A stretch of DNA of 64,000 nt, from the NCBI GenBank assembly GCA_022760475.1, contig JALEFZ010000052.1, positions 124,001-188,000 on the forward strand. The letters are read 5' to 3'. Shown here one piece after another: positions 37,101-45,446 of this stretch; the first letter of the stretch is position 1; every line of letters starts with the position of its first letter. Source of the stretch: Bacteroidia bacterium. Its GTDB lineage: Bacteria > Bacteroidota > Bacteroidia > J057. The notes below the pieces were generated by a model. The model searched no databases, was not told the origin of the DNA, and saw nothing but the letters and a program-made list of their open reading frames with translations. A program made the translations under genes and the position numbers.

Positions 37101-38149
37101 ACCAACACAGCATTTGTAATTTCAACCTACAGGCCACCTTCCCACCTGATGCTGCCAACCCAAATGGAGATGGCTTGCAAGCCACCTACTACAACAACAT
37201 GAACTTCACCAATGAGGCATTGACGAGGATAGACTCAACCATCAATTTCGATTGGGGAACAGGCTCGCCTGACCCTGCCATTGGAGTGAATACCTTCTCG
37301 GTACGTTGGTCGGGAAGTATCATCGCACCTTTCACGGGTACCTATACCTTTTACAGCAATACCGATGATGGGGTAAGGCTTTGGGTAGATGACCAGCAAA
37401 TCATCAATCAATGGGTCGATCAAGGCCCCACTGAATGGACTGGAACCATCAATCTGATTGCAGGTGAGCCCGTTTCTATCCTCATGGAATATTATGAGAA
37501 TGGTGGTGGTGCAGTCGCACAGCTTTCATGGTCTACCACCCTGCTTCCCAAGCAAATCATTTCGCGTAACTTCTTCTTCCAGCCAGGAACCACCTTCCCC
37601 GTCGAGTGGCTTGATATAGATGCAGAGTTGCTAGAAGATCAAGTACAACTTAGCTGGGCAACTTCTCAAGAGGTGAATAATCAGCAGTTTATTGTAGAGC
37701 GATCTACAGACCTCCAGTATTTCGAAGAAATTGGGTACATCCCTAGCCAAGGGGATAGCGATTTGCCGCAGTTCTATGGCTTCATGGATCAACGACCTGC
37801 CTATGGCAAAAATTTCTACCGCATTCGCCAAGTAGACATTGACGGACAAAGTTCTCTATCACCGACTGTCAATGTGAATGTAGCTTTTGGAGGGACAGCA
37901 TTGAGGGTATATCCCAATCCTGTAAGGCCTGGGCAAACCATCCATGTAGAAGTCAGCACCGACCAAAATGGCATGATGGCTGCAAGTTTGTTTGACATGA
38001 ATGGCAAGCAGCTTTATCATTCTAGAATGGTAGTGGTGGCAGGTAAATACATTCATACAATTCCTGTGAATGGATTGCCTCAGGGCTCCTATGTATTGAA
38101 ATTACAGGGAGAAACCTGGCAAAAACAGGAGAGGATACTCATTCACTAA
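34112..38149 (+). CDS. Secreted PQQ-dependent sugar dehydrogenase / cytochrome c / lectin / PA14 fusion with T9SS type A sorting domain
   Basis: 1345 residues. The N-terminal signal is the hydrophobic stretch at 30-45; the ATG at 34199 (residue 30) is an alternative start. Residues ~70-470 form a glucose/sorbosone dehydrogenase six-bladed propeller (GGFLGLAFHPEFG, GHRNPHRLTLDPVTGDLWVGEIGGGQREEI, in separate blades). Two haem-c sites follow, CLSCH at 636-640 and CSHCH at 717-721. Residues ~810-1010 are L-type-lectin-like, ~1018-1145 a PA14 domain (TYTFYSNTDDGVRLWVDD), and the last ~75 residues (LRVYPNPVRPG onward) a T9SS type A signal. The inferred role is surface-bound sugar or polyol oxidation with internal electron transfer. 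Ends at a shared terminator. Confidence 0.9.
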   Translation: MDELCKDIFPIHKAVRNRRLPLKLLKGRPMQAWLLLSLLFVGSAFAPLLVSPPGINTPEPIGKFLNGNLPSITPSDGSPVSFSVEPAFPGLRFDSPLVIEMHPTKDTMFVAQRDGLIEYFHHDPAVTTKTTFLDLRNETAVVWDGGFLGLAFHPEFGNPTSPNRNYFYVFYCAKGPTGQEGPVGPIAFTCENNPTYEGSYMILSRFEVQNNTLNVVPGSEQVMIKLRLYNSTHRGGGLTFGNDNMLYLTLGEQARYTTSQNIYSNFEGGTIRIDVDQNSSTGHAPIRKMGLQTGNADEFTGVGYYIPNDNPWQDNTGAIFEEFWTTGHRNPHRLTLDPVTGDLWVGEIGGGQREEINLLESGRNYGWPLYEGNLSGTTGACGSNTMALGPGTYQAPVVDFLRSESNCIIGGYVYRGSSIPQLEGQYICGGYSQNRIFAVQDTGTGYFKTTIANFSPSALITFGVDQAGELYMGKEGNNVTLYTLKAANSGPPAPQWLSMTGAFSDLATLTPSAGVIPYEMVEAFWSDNAEKYRWLAVPNNEDGNGLHDKAEEKISFSSEGEWDFPAGAVLIKHFELGGKRLETRFEVKGDDGLYYYLTYKWNVAGTDAELLNGSLDEVVNVNGKNQTWHYPSKTECLSCHQAAVGSVLGPKTRHLNKSILYPSSGLKANQLVTLSHLGILDQAIVDADTGNYPTLAPKDMLSASLEDRARSYLDVNCSHCHRPETGNRATFDARFNTPLPLQGYINGSVIDPLGISGARVIVPQDTSRSILYKRLDLLGTNAMPPLAKDLIDTEGVQLIVDWINSLAPTSELPLATVGNASQLPGGCYELTPDANNQAGAAWYPIPLNLDQDMSASFNISLGDDNNGADGASFLIQQAGTSALGGQGTGQGVSGITPSIGVSFDTYGQPNDEIFIFENGNPATVITPRVCALSACTDIEDGNTYSAQIVWKAATQTLEVYFGGEFRQSYTGDIVNTHFGGDSWVYVGLGAGTGGATNQHSICNFNLQATFPPDAANPNGDGLQATYYNNMNFTNEALTRIDSTINFDWGTGSPDPAIGVNTFSVRWSGSIIAPFTGTYTFYSNTDDGVRLWVDDQQIINQWVDQGPTEWTGTINLIAGEPVSILMEYYENGGGAVAQLSWSTTLLPKQIISRNFFFQPGTTFPVEWLDIDAELLEDQVQLSWATSQEVNNQQFIVERSTDLQYFEEIGYIPSQGDSDLPQFYGFMDQRPAYGKNFYRIRQVDIDGQSSLSPTVNVNVAFGGTALRVYPNPVRPGQTIHVEVSTDQNGMMAASLFDMNGKQLYHSRMVVVAGKYIHTIPVNGLPQGSYVLKLQGETWQKQERILIH

Positions 38150-38168
38150 CAAACGCTTTTGATCAAAA

Positions 38169-38203
38169 AAAATGGCCTTGTAAACTGTTTACAAGGCCAT
38201 TTT
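38169..38203. terminator. Very strong bidirectional terminator
   Basis: AAAATGGCCTTGTAAA (38169-38184) and TTTACAAGGCCATTTT (38188-38203) form a perfect 16-bp stem with a 3-nt loop between converging stops 38149 and 38224. Confidence 0.93.
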
Positions 38204-38223
38204 CTATAAATAATCTCCCAGCT

Positions 38224-40080
38224 TTAATCTATCACAATTTTCTGGGTCCAACTTCTGCCATCCATTCGAAGTTCAAGAAAATAAACTCCACGATTCAAGT
38301 CTCCAATATTCAAACGGGTAAGTTGTTCTCCTGGAAGAATACTTTTGCTCCAGCTTCTTACCAGTCTACCCGGTAGGTCTCTCAGATAAATTTCACTTGA
38401 CTGACCAATGGAAAGCTCAGTTTTCAGATTGATAAAATCTGAGGCTGGATTTGGATACAGGCTAAAATTACCATTCAACAATTCTTCAATATTGGTAAGG
38501 GTAAGTTGAAGGGTATCAGAACCAACTGACTTACATCCTGTGACATTATCAGTAGCAACTACAAAGAATTGCCCGGAAGTAAAGGGAGTAAAGGAAGTCC
38601 CCTGAGCCAGCTCAGTTCCTCCAATATCGAACCAACTGTAGGTATATTGACTGTTAGGGCTTCCTACAAAAATTGTATCTACGACCTTTACAATGGCAGG
38701 AGTGGCAATTTGATTTTCGATTACCACAATTTCAGAAGCTACCGAACGGCAAAAAGTAGTGGTATTAACCAACAATGCCTCGTAAGTTCCGCCTTCTTCC
38801 AATACAAAAGCTCCTCCTTTACTTGGAACCTGATTTCCATTCAAGAACCACTCTATCGAATCACCCAAAGCAGCTATTTCCAATGTTTCGGTCACGCACC
38901 AGTCTACCTGTAGGGGACCTTGAAGGGTATCTCCCCTCACTACAAAATCAGGAGAAGCAGGTGTAGGAAAAATGCTGATGGTATCCGAACAACTTATTTC
39001 CTGCACGGGATTGTTGAAGAAGAATGTAACGGTAAGCCCGCCTGAAGTAACAGAAAGGCTATCTCTATTGCTTGGCGGAATGGCAAAACTGATATCTGCC
39101 CCTGAGCCACCAGAGTTGGTCGCACACCCATCATCTGAACCAATGTTGTCAAAGTCCCAAACTTCCATCCGGTAAGTTCCAGAGTCCAGAATAGAGGTAT
39201 TGATTCCGGTAAAAATTGGCAAGTTCCCACCTCCATTTGTGATGGGAGAGCCAAAAGTATTGGCGAGGGTATCTCCATTGGGAGCGATCAGGTACCAGTA
39301 CAGGTCTCCCGGATCCAGGATATCTGTACAATTCACCGCATCTATCCTTGCATTGGTGATTGAGTAACCAAGGGTATCAATAGAAGCATTGTAATCGATG
39401 TAATACTCTCCCGCTTGGGTGAGCATTTGAGAGGCGACATTTTCATCCTGGGATGAGAAAGAAAAGCCATTATTGCTTGTGATGCTCCAATCATAGCTGA
39501 AGCCTGATTTACCATTGCTGGGAACATTATTTTGTATATCCAAAATCGCTGGTTCACAATTGCTATCGAGATTAAGGGTATAACAATCGCCAGTAAAAAT
39601 ACAATTGTTGACGGTCAGTGGTGCAGTAAGTATCGATCCCTGGCTAGCGACTTGTCCAAAAAGAACAAAGTCAGCCGTCAAATGGACTGTGATTGTATAA
39701 AAAGAAGGAACCTGTGTGGTCCCAAAAAGCCGAATGCAGCCAATGGTATCTACATCCATGCTATCGCGACTTACTACATACCTACAATCGGGTCCCAGGT
39801 TGCACTCCCAGCTTATCCCATCTGGAAGTCCGGTAATGCTATCAATGATAAAGGAAATAAAAGGTACAGGTATGGTAATTCCCCCTGCAGTTTCGGTGGT
39901 ATCCCTGGGAAGGATGAAGGTAACAGTAGTATCAAAAAACTGGCAGCCGGGCACTACCAGTGAATCAGGATAAATGCCGGAACTACTTGGGACAGTCGAA
40001 TCGGGTTCGCATTGTCCAAATGAAATTTGGGGCAAGAGCAAAGCCCCTAGCATAATTAGGCTGAAAATAAAGATTCTCAT
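38224..40080 (-). CDS. Secreted T9SS type A substrate of unknown function
   Basis: 618 residues. The signal peptide is residues 1-22 (ending ISFGQ). The body is beta-rich with many Cys and Asp/Asn repeats. Its middle part (about 270-380) has a proprotein-convertase/CUB-like look (YRMEVWDFDNIGSDDGC), which is only a resemblance, and an Ig-like segment follows at about 385-520. The C-terminal ~75 residues (SLYPNPASDFINL to the end) are a clear type A sorting domain. It is a surface or secreted protein; no enzymatic motif is seen. It converges with the PQQ dehydrogenase gene; no operon link is evident. Confidence 0.82.
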   Translation of the reverse strand: MRIFIFSLIMLGALLLPQISFGQCEPDSTVPSSSGIYPDSLVVPGCQFFDTTVTFILPRDTTETAGGITIPVPFISFIIDSITGLPDGISWECNLGPDCRYVVSRDSMDVDTIGCIRLFGTTQVPSFYTITVHLTADFVLFGQVASQGSILTAPLTVNNCIFTGDCYTLNLDSNCEPAILDIQNNVPSNGKSGFSYDWSITSNNGFSFSSQDENVASQMLTQAGEYYIDYNASIDTLGYSITNARIDAVNCTDILDPGDLYWYLIAPNGDTLANTFGSPITNGGGNLPIFTGINTSILDSGTYRMEVWDFDNIGSDDGCATNSGGSGADISFAIPPSNRDSLSVTSGGLTVTFFFNNPVQEISCSDTISIFPTPASPDFVVRGDTLQGPLQVDWCVTETLEIAALGDSIEWFLNGNQVPSKGGAFVLEEGGTYEALLVNTTTFCRSVASEIVVIENQIATPAIVKVVDTIFVGSPNSQYTYSWFDIGGTELAQGTSFTPFTSGQFFVVATDNVTGCKSVGSDTLQLTLTNIEELLNGNFSLYPNPASDFINLKTELSIGQSSEIYLRDLPGRLVRSWSKSILPGEQLTRLNIGDLNRGVYFLELRMDGRSWTQKIVID

Positions 40081-40237
40081 ATGAATTGTTCTTTGGGTTC
40101 GGCCTCCTGCAATGTTTTGTGTCGAGTAATAATAAGGCCTGCATAAGCAATTTAAAGATTTTTGCTTCGAAAGTCTGAAGTCTTAACGAGCTTAATTGAA
40201 TTTCAGTATTTGTAAAAATGAGGGGGCGCCGAACAAA

Positions 40238-41269
40238 CTAGCCTCTTTTCAAGGCCTCGACCAGTTGCTTTGCAAAAGCAGGCCCTTCATAAATGAAGCC
40301 TGTATATACCTGGATCAGATCAGCACCTGCCTTCATTCTTTGTTTCGCATCCTCTCCATTCATGATTCCCCCTACTCCAATCAAAGGAAAGTCATCCCCA
40401 AGTGCCGATCTAAGATAAGAAACCACCTCGGTAGCCCTCTCCGTCAGCGGTTTTCCGCTTAGTCCTCCATTTCCCATTGCACTGACTTCCTCTCCATGAG
40501 TAGTCAGCCCACTCCTTGAAATGGTGGTATTGGTGGCTATCAAGCCTGACAATTTAGTATCCTGAGAGACTTCAACCACATCGTCCAGTTGCTCATTCTC
40601 AAGATCAGGAGCAATCTTTAGCAACAGTGGCTTGGGTTTCGACTTGGAATGGTTGATCTCCTGAAGTTCATTCAGGATTTTAGTCAGAGGTTCCTTTTCC
40701 TGAAGGGAACGAAGACCAGGGGTATTGGGTGAACTGACATTCACTACGAAATAATCTACATAGTCAAACAGCCTTGAAAAGCATATTTTATAATCTTCTA
40801 CCGCTTCTTCATTTGGGGTTACTTTATTCTTTCCAATGTTTGCCCCTACAATTAGATCCCCCTTATTCATTTTTTGCAAACGCCTTTCCAAAGCATCAAC
40901 TCCCTGGTTGTTAAAGCCCATGCGATTGATTACAGCTTTGTCCTTGGGAAGGCGAAACAACCTGGGTTTAGGATTTCCCTCCTGGGGCTTGGGCGTGACC
41001 GTGCCAAGTTCTACAAAACCAAAACCCAGGTATTTCCAATTTTCTGCCAGGATTGCGTCCTTATCAAAGCCAGCCGCTAAACCTACAGGATTTTTGAACT
41101 TTAAGCCGAATAACTCCTTTTCCAAACCTTGGGGTGCCTGAAACATGGCATTAAGAATAGCTCCACCGCCTGGAAGCATGAGGTAATTCTTCAAACTTGA
41201 AAAGGAAAAATGGTGTGCGTCTTCTGCACTTAGGTTAAATAAAAGGGGACGAAGGAACTGCTTGTACAT
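40238..41269 (-). CDS. pyrD: Dihydroorotate dehydrogenase (quinone), class 2
   Basis: 343 residues from the ATG at 41269 (an in-frame TTG at 41287 is less likely). The N-terminal helical extension (MYKQFLRPLLFNL) that binds membrane and quinone marks class 2. FMN-binding motifs include NPVGLAAGFDKD, and the loop NVSSPNTPGLRSLQ carries the catalytic Ser of class 2. It oxidises dihydroorotate to orotate in pyrimidine synthesis, passing electrons to quinone. It stands alone, with no pyr neighbours. Certain. Confidence 0.97.
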   Translation of the reverse strand: MYKQFLRPLLFNLSAEDAHHFSFSSLKNYLMLPGGGAILNAMFQAPQGLEKELFGLKFKNPVGLAAGFDKDAILAENWKYLGFGFVELGTVTPKPQEGNPKPRLFRLPKDKAVINRMGFNNQGVDALERRLQKMNKGDLIVGANIGKNKVTPNEEAVEDYKICFSRLFDYVDYFVVNVSSPNTPGLRSLQEKEPLTKILNELQEINHSKSKPKPLLLKIAPDLENEQLDDVVEVSQDTKLSGLIATNTTISRSGLTTHGEEVSAMGNGGLSGKPLTERATEVVSYLRSALGDDFPLIGVGGIMNGEDAKQRMKAGADLIQVYTGFIYEGPAFAKQLVEALKRG

Positions 41270-41422
41270 AGCAAAGATTTCTTGCAAAGTTACACAGCAG
41301 CAATCAAATATTCTTCCTTATTCCTAAAAAGAAGGCTCCCTTAGCCACAAAAACCCTCCAAACCAGGTTACCTCCACTCCTGAATTACGACAGTATCAAC
41401 AAACACTCAAAACTTAAATTTT

Positions 41423-41902
41423 ATGATAAAATCAATCCGAATTTCGAGCAGTATCCTTGCGCTCGCTTTTCTACTAAGTAGTTGCGTGACAGCTTATCAG
41501 GCAAGTGGTTTTACGGGAGGATATGAGCAAATGAGGCTCAATGACAACACCTATAATGTAAGTTTTCACGGCAATGGATTCACAACAGAATCCCTGACAT
41601 CGGTATTCATTCTAAGGAGGTGCGCAGAACTTACCTTAGAAAATGGAAGGCGATATTTTGAACTTTTGAATAGCAATACCAACTCAACTGTTGGTGGATT
41701 TGATGGAAACATTTATAGTTACCCTTCGAGCAAAGCAACAATCAGAGTTCTTGAAAGCAAACATGATGCTGGCGTGGTACTGGACGCAGTTTTTATCATG
41801 GAAGAAACCGCTAAGGCAGCAAAGGGAAATATTTCACCCAAAGCCTCAGCAGCCCTACAGCAAATCAAAAAACTTGAATACCAGGCAGAAATCGGGAATT
41901 AA
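41423..41902 (+). CDS. CC0125/CC1285-like lipoprotein, first of a tandem pair
   Basis: 159 residues. The lipoprotein signal ends in LLSSC (Cys at residue 21). The rest matches the small CC0125/CC1285-type lipoprotein pattern: ASGFTGGYEQ, a central SFHGNGFT segment and FILRRCAELTLENGRRYFELL. It is about 35-40% identical by eye to the next gene, which starts 31 bp after its stop, so the two are tandem duplicates in one operon. The function of the family is not established. Confidence 0.8.
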   Translation: MIKSIRISSSILALAFLLSSCVTAYQASGFTGGYEQMRLNDNTYNVSFHGNGFTTESLTSVFILRRCAELTLENGRRYFELLNSNTNSTVGGFDGNIYSYPSSKATIRVLESKHDAGVVLDAVFIMEETAKAAKGNISPKASAALQQIKKLEYQAEIGN

Positions 41903-41933
41903 CCCTTTTTGCTAAATCAAACACATCAGAATC

Positions 41934-42410
41934 ATGAATAAGAAACTACTAATCTTCGGCATGAGCCTGTGGATAGCCACATTTATGAGCAGTTGCATCA
42001 CGACCTCCTATCGCTCATATGGACTTACAGGAGGGTACAAAGAAATTAAAGAAAGTGAAGGAGTATACCGCGTACGCTTCGATGGCAATGTCTACACTTC
42101 TGATAAGGCCGTTTCACAATTCTTAATTCGCCGTTGTGCTGAAATCACCCTGGAAAACGGGAAAAGATATTTTGATCTACTTTCATTCGAAATGGACGAA
42201 TTGGATGGTGTATTTGTAGGCATGGGAACTCCTTTTGGAAAAGCCAAGTTTAAGGTACTTGAAAGTATGCAAGAAGGTAAAAAAGTAAAGGATGCAGTCA
42301 AAGTCATGGAGGAAACTTCGGCCGAAGCTGACGGGAAGATGACAGCAAAAGCTGCTGAAACCTTAAAAATGCTGGAAGGAGGAGATTCCCAGATGGAATC
42401 TCATTATTAA
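41934..42410 (+). CDS. CC0125/CC1285-like lipoprotein, second of a tandem pair
   Basis: 158 residues. The signal ends in FMSSC (Cys at residue 22). YGLTGGYKEI, RFDGNVYT and FLIRRCAEITLENGKRYFDLL are the same motifs in the same order as in the gene before it. The C-terminal halves diverge more (both end in Lys/Ala-rich helices after VMEETA/S). A strong terminator follows (42487-42527). Confidence 0.8.
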   Translation: MNKKLLIFGMSLWIATFMSSCITTSYRSYGLTGGYKEIKESEGVYRVRFDGNVYTSDKAVSQFLIRRCAEITLENGKRYFDLLSFEMDELDGVFVGMGTPFGKAKFKVLESMQEGKKVKDAVKVMEETSAEADGKMTAKAAETLKMLEGGDSQMESHY

Positions 42411-42486
42411 AATGTATGCTTTGAACTGAGTTAGAGCCATTATCCCGAACATTTATTTTGACGGGCAAGCTCGAAGTACTAATTTT

Positions 42487-42527
42487 GGTCGGAATACAGA
42501 TAGGTGTCTGTATTTCGACCTTTTTTT
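42487..42527 (+). terminator. Strong terminator of the lipoprotein pair, 21 nt before nuoN
   Basis: GGTCGGAATACAGA (42487-42500) pairs with TCTGTATTTCGACC (42507-42520), 14 bp with one G-T pair and a 6-nt loop, followed by T7. Confidence 0.92.
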
Positions 42528-42547
42528 AGGAACATAACACATTCTGG

Positions 42548-44059
42548 ATGGAATCCTTCAGCTTGGAAACCCTGAGTGCCTCTTCTGCTCAGGTCCTGCC
42601 CATGCTAGTGCTACTGGGTACAGGCTTACTTCTCATGATGCTTGACGCTTTCAACGTCAGGAAGCCTTTGCCTTGGGTCGCAGCTCTAGGACTGCTCGCC
42701 TCAGGTGCGATGGCATATTTTGGTGGAAGTTCTTCCTCCAGCATTGCATTCTTCGGAATGATGGAGACGGGGGGTATAGCACCCTTGGTTCATCTATTCT
42801 TCTGCATAGCTGCTCTGTTCACCTTGTTTTTCCTTCAGGATTACCTTGGCAGACAGGATAAAAACATCCCTGATGTATATGCCCTTCTTGTATTTGCTGT
42901 ATTGGGAATGATCCTCTTTGCCAATGCCAATGACTTGATCATGACCTTTATTGGGCTGGAGACCATGTCTATTTGTCTCTACATCTTTGCAGCCCTTTAC
43001 AAAACTGAATTACGCTCCAACGAATCTGGACTAAAATATTTCCTTCTGGGTGCCTTTGCATCTGCCTTCATGCTCTTTGGTATTTCACTAATTTACGGGA
43101 TCACAGGCTACACCAATTTCAGCATGCTCGCTCAAACAGAAGTATTGGAAAAACTGATTGCAGCAGGGCCACTGTTTTATGTAGCTAGTGGGCTGGTATT
43201 GGTTGGCTTTCTTTTCAAGGTTGCTGCCTTTCCTTTCCACAACTGGACGCCGGATGTGTACACAGGAACGCCTACTCCCTTGGCTGGCTTCATGGCCACA
43301 GCAGGTAAATTAGCCGCTTTTGTAGCATTAGGGGTATTCTTACAGAAACTCGATATCAGCAAGGCTGACAAGATCATACAAATGATTGCATTGGCTTCAT
43401 TGTTTACCATGATCTACGGCAATATAGTAGCTGCCAGACAAAGCAATATCAAAAGGATGCTTGCATACTCAAGTGTTGCACACTCAGGTTACCTGTTGCT
43501 GGGATTGACTGCACCAGATATTGGATTCCAGGCAGTGGTCTTCTACATGCTGATTTACACCTTGATGAATATTGGCGCTTTCGGTATGGTAGGTATGGCT
43601 GAATACAAATTCGAAGACACCGAAATGGAAAGCTGGAAAGGACTAGGCAAATCCCATCCATGGTTTGCAGGTGGTATGGCACTATTCCTCTTCTCTTTGG
43701 CAGGTATTCCGCCCTTGGCTGGCTTCATGAGCAAATACCAAGTATTTACATCTGTTATCCAGGGATCAGTACTGGAAAGCAGCGCAGTATTCTTGACTAC
43801 CGTTGCGATTTTAACCTCTGTTGTAGGTGCTTATTATTACATCAGACTGATCGTCATGATGTTCTTCCAGGATAGATCAGAAGAAAGCAACAAGCTAAGG
43901 CTGAATTTCAACCAACTTGCTACGGCAGGTGTAATCATCCTTGCCCTTCTGATTGTCATACTTGGCGTCTTTCCTTCACTGGTGCTATCACCCATCGACC
44001 AGGCATTTGCCGGTTCAACTGAAGGTATTGAATCTACTGTAACTGCTCTTTCGAAGTGA
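42548..44059 (+). CDS. nuoN: NADH-quinone oxidoreductase subunit N
   Basis: 503 residues with about 14 transmembrane helices, normal for NuoN, an antiporter-like proton-pumping subunit of complex I. Conserved features are the charged helix-5 region (FIGLETMSICLYIF), the broken-helix Lys/His segments around FKVAAFPFHNWTPDVY, and the motif ARQSNIKRMLAYSSVAHSGY. The other nuo genes are not in the window: the gene is flanked by lipoproteins and, convergently, a glycosyltransferase, and it has its own terminator. Identity is certain; the isolation is noted as unusual. Confidence 0.96.
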   Translation: MESFSLETLSASSAQVLPMLVLLGTGLLLMMLDAFNVRKPLPWVAALGLLASGAMAYFGGSSSSSIAFFGMMETGGIAPLVHLFFCIAALFTLFFLQDYLGRQDKNIPDVYALLVFAVLGMILFANANDLIMTFIGLETMSICLYIFAALYKTELRSNESGLKYFLLGAFASAFMLFGISLIYGITGYTNFSMLAQTEVLEKLIAAGPLFYVASGLVLVGFLFKVAAFPFHNWTPDVYTGTPTPLAGFMATAGKLAAFVALGVFLQKLDISKADKIIQMIALASLFTMIYGNIVAARQSNIKRMLAYSSVAHSGYLLLGLTAPDIGFQAVVFYMLIYTLMNIGAFGMVGMAEYKFEDTEMESWKGLGKSHPWFAGGMALFLFSLAGIPPLAGFMSKYQVFTSVIQGSVLESSAVFLTTVAILTSVVGAYYYIRLIVMMFFQDRSEESNKLRLNFNQLATAGVIILALLIVILGVFPSLVLSPIDQAFAGSTEGIESTVTALSK

Positions 44060-44077
44060 GGAAGCAAGCAGAGATAT

Positions 44078-44127
44078 AAAAATTGCCCGACGGAATCGAG
44101 TCATCATTCCCTCGGGCATTTTCTTTT
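44078..44127. terminator. Terminator between nuoN and the glycosyltransferase gene
   Basis: GCCCGA (44085-44090) pairs with TCGGGC (44112-44117) and, inside one mismatch, GGAAT with ATTCC, closing a 9-nt loop. T-rich flanks lie on both sides. Stops converge at 44059 and 44143. Confidence 0.8.
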
Positions 44128-44142
44128 CTGGTAAACTTGATT

Positions 44143-45360
44143 TTATTTTTGAATAGCAGGCATTTTTTCCTTGATCAACTCCTGCATTTGTTTAGCTAAT
44201 AATTGCCTGTCATACTGCATCCTGATCAGACGCTTGCCATTGCCACCCATACGAAGTCGAATAGTGGGATTCTTTGTCAGGAAAATCAGATTCCGAGCCA
44301 AGGCCTCCACATCTCCTAATTTGCTGCTCATTCCGCAATTGTATTCGCGCAGTATCTTTGCTTGCCAGCCTTCATAATTGATGACTACAGGCAAGCCAAA
44401 AGCCATGTAATCAAAAAATTTGGCCGATCCATTTGCCTGAAGAGACCTGATTGCCTTAAAGCAAACAATACCTATGTCCGCTTCTTCCCAATATCGCTTG
44501 AGTTCGTACTTACTGACTTTCTCATGGAAATATACTTTCTCAAGGCCTAACTCTCTGGCTTTTCCTTTGACGCGTTCTTCATCGTTCCCTTCACCTACTA
44601 CATTTAGTTCAATATCTACCGTAGGATCGTTCTCTATGATTGCCATGGCCTGCATCAACTGCTCAAGGTCATTGGCTAGGCCTATGGTCCCTGCATAAAG
44701 AAGCCTCACAGTTCCCTTGGGATGACTAAAGGTACTTGGACGCTTATGATTCACTACCTGGACTCCATTGGGAATAGGAGTAATCCTTTCCCCTTCTACC
44801 CCCTTCCTGATGATCTGAACCTTCATATCAGAAGAAAAAGGAAAGATATGGGTACTGTGATCATAAATTTTTCGAGTTCTTCGATGCAACCACTTGATCA
44901 GGCTCTGATTTTTGATAATGCCCATATCAATCGGAATATCGGGCCATACATCGCTTACTTCCAGGAAAAATGGTGCGTCCAGCCGCTGACTTATTTTCCT
45001 ACCAAGTTCTGCCACCGAAAGAGGGGCTGTGTAGGCCAAAACCGCATCCACTTTTTTCAAATCCCTCAATACCCTGAATGCATTCAAGTAGAAGCTAATA
45101 AACGCTCGTAAACGCTTTGAAAATGGCATCAAATGAGAGTAATCGATATCCAATACATAGATATCAAGCCCTTTGTATGTCCACTTGTAGGGAAATCTTT
45201 TGGGATGAGGATAGTCGGGATGCTGTTTGAGATAAGCGGAACTACTGATAATGCTGATGTCCCAGCCTGTCTCCCACCATTGGTGTGCAAACTCCCAGCT
45301 CCGAGAGTTTCCAGCAGTTTCAGGCAAGGTCAGTAATTGCTGTAGGTATAAGAGGTGCAT
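44143..45360 (-). CDS. Glycosyltransferase family 4 (GT-B) enzyme
   Basis: 405 residues from the ATG at 45360. It has the GT-B two-domain fold of GT4 with the sugar-nucleotide-binding C-terminal half: RLLYAGTIGLANDLEQLMQA and the E-x7-E-like region around GIVCFKAIRSLQANGSAKFFDYMAFGLPVV. An acidic Asp/Glu-rich N-terminal half should bind the acceptor. It follows the WecA/TagO-like gene by 86 bp with a terminator-like hairpin between. A role in extracellular or surface polysaccharide synthesis is inferred from the neighbour; donor and acceptor are unknown. Confidence 0.9.
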   Translation of the reverse strand: MHLLYLQQLLTLPETAGNSRSWEFAHQWWETGWDISIISSSAYLKQHPDYPHPKRFPYKWTYKGLDIYVLDIDYSHLMPFSKRLRAFISFYLNAFRVLRDLKKVDAVLAYTAPLSVAELGRKISQRLDAPFFLEVSDVWPDIPIDMGIIKNQSLIKWLHRRTRKIYDHSTHIFPFSSDMKVQIIRKGVEGERITPIPNGVQVVNHKRPSTFSHPKGTVRLLYAGTIGLANDLEQLMQAMAIIENDPTVDIELNVVGEGNDEERVKGKARELGLEKVYFHEKVSKYELKRYWEEADIGIVCFKAIRSLQANGSAKFFDYMAFGLPVVINYEGWQAKILREYNCGMSSKLGDVEALARNLIFLTKNPTIRLRMGGNGKRLIRMQYDRQLLAKQMQELIKEKMPAIQK

Positions 45361-45370
45361 ACCAAAAATC

Positions 45371-45402
45371 AAAAGCAAAACCCGGCTGTTTGGACCGGGT
45401 TT
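45371..45402 (-). terminator. Terminator-like hairpin directly before the glycosyltransferase start
   Basis: AAACCCGG (45378-45385) pairs with CCGGGTTT (45395-45402) around a 9-nt loop. The minus-strand tail is TTTTGCTTTTGATTTTTGG, ending at the ATG (45360). Confidence 0.75.
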
Positions 45403-45446
45403 GGGTTGTTATACTTTATTAACGAAAACAGGGCTATCAATTATTG

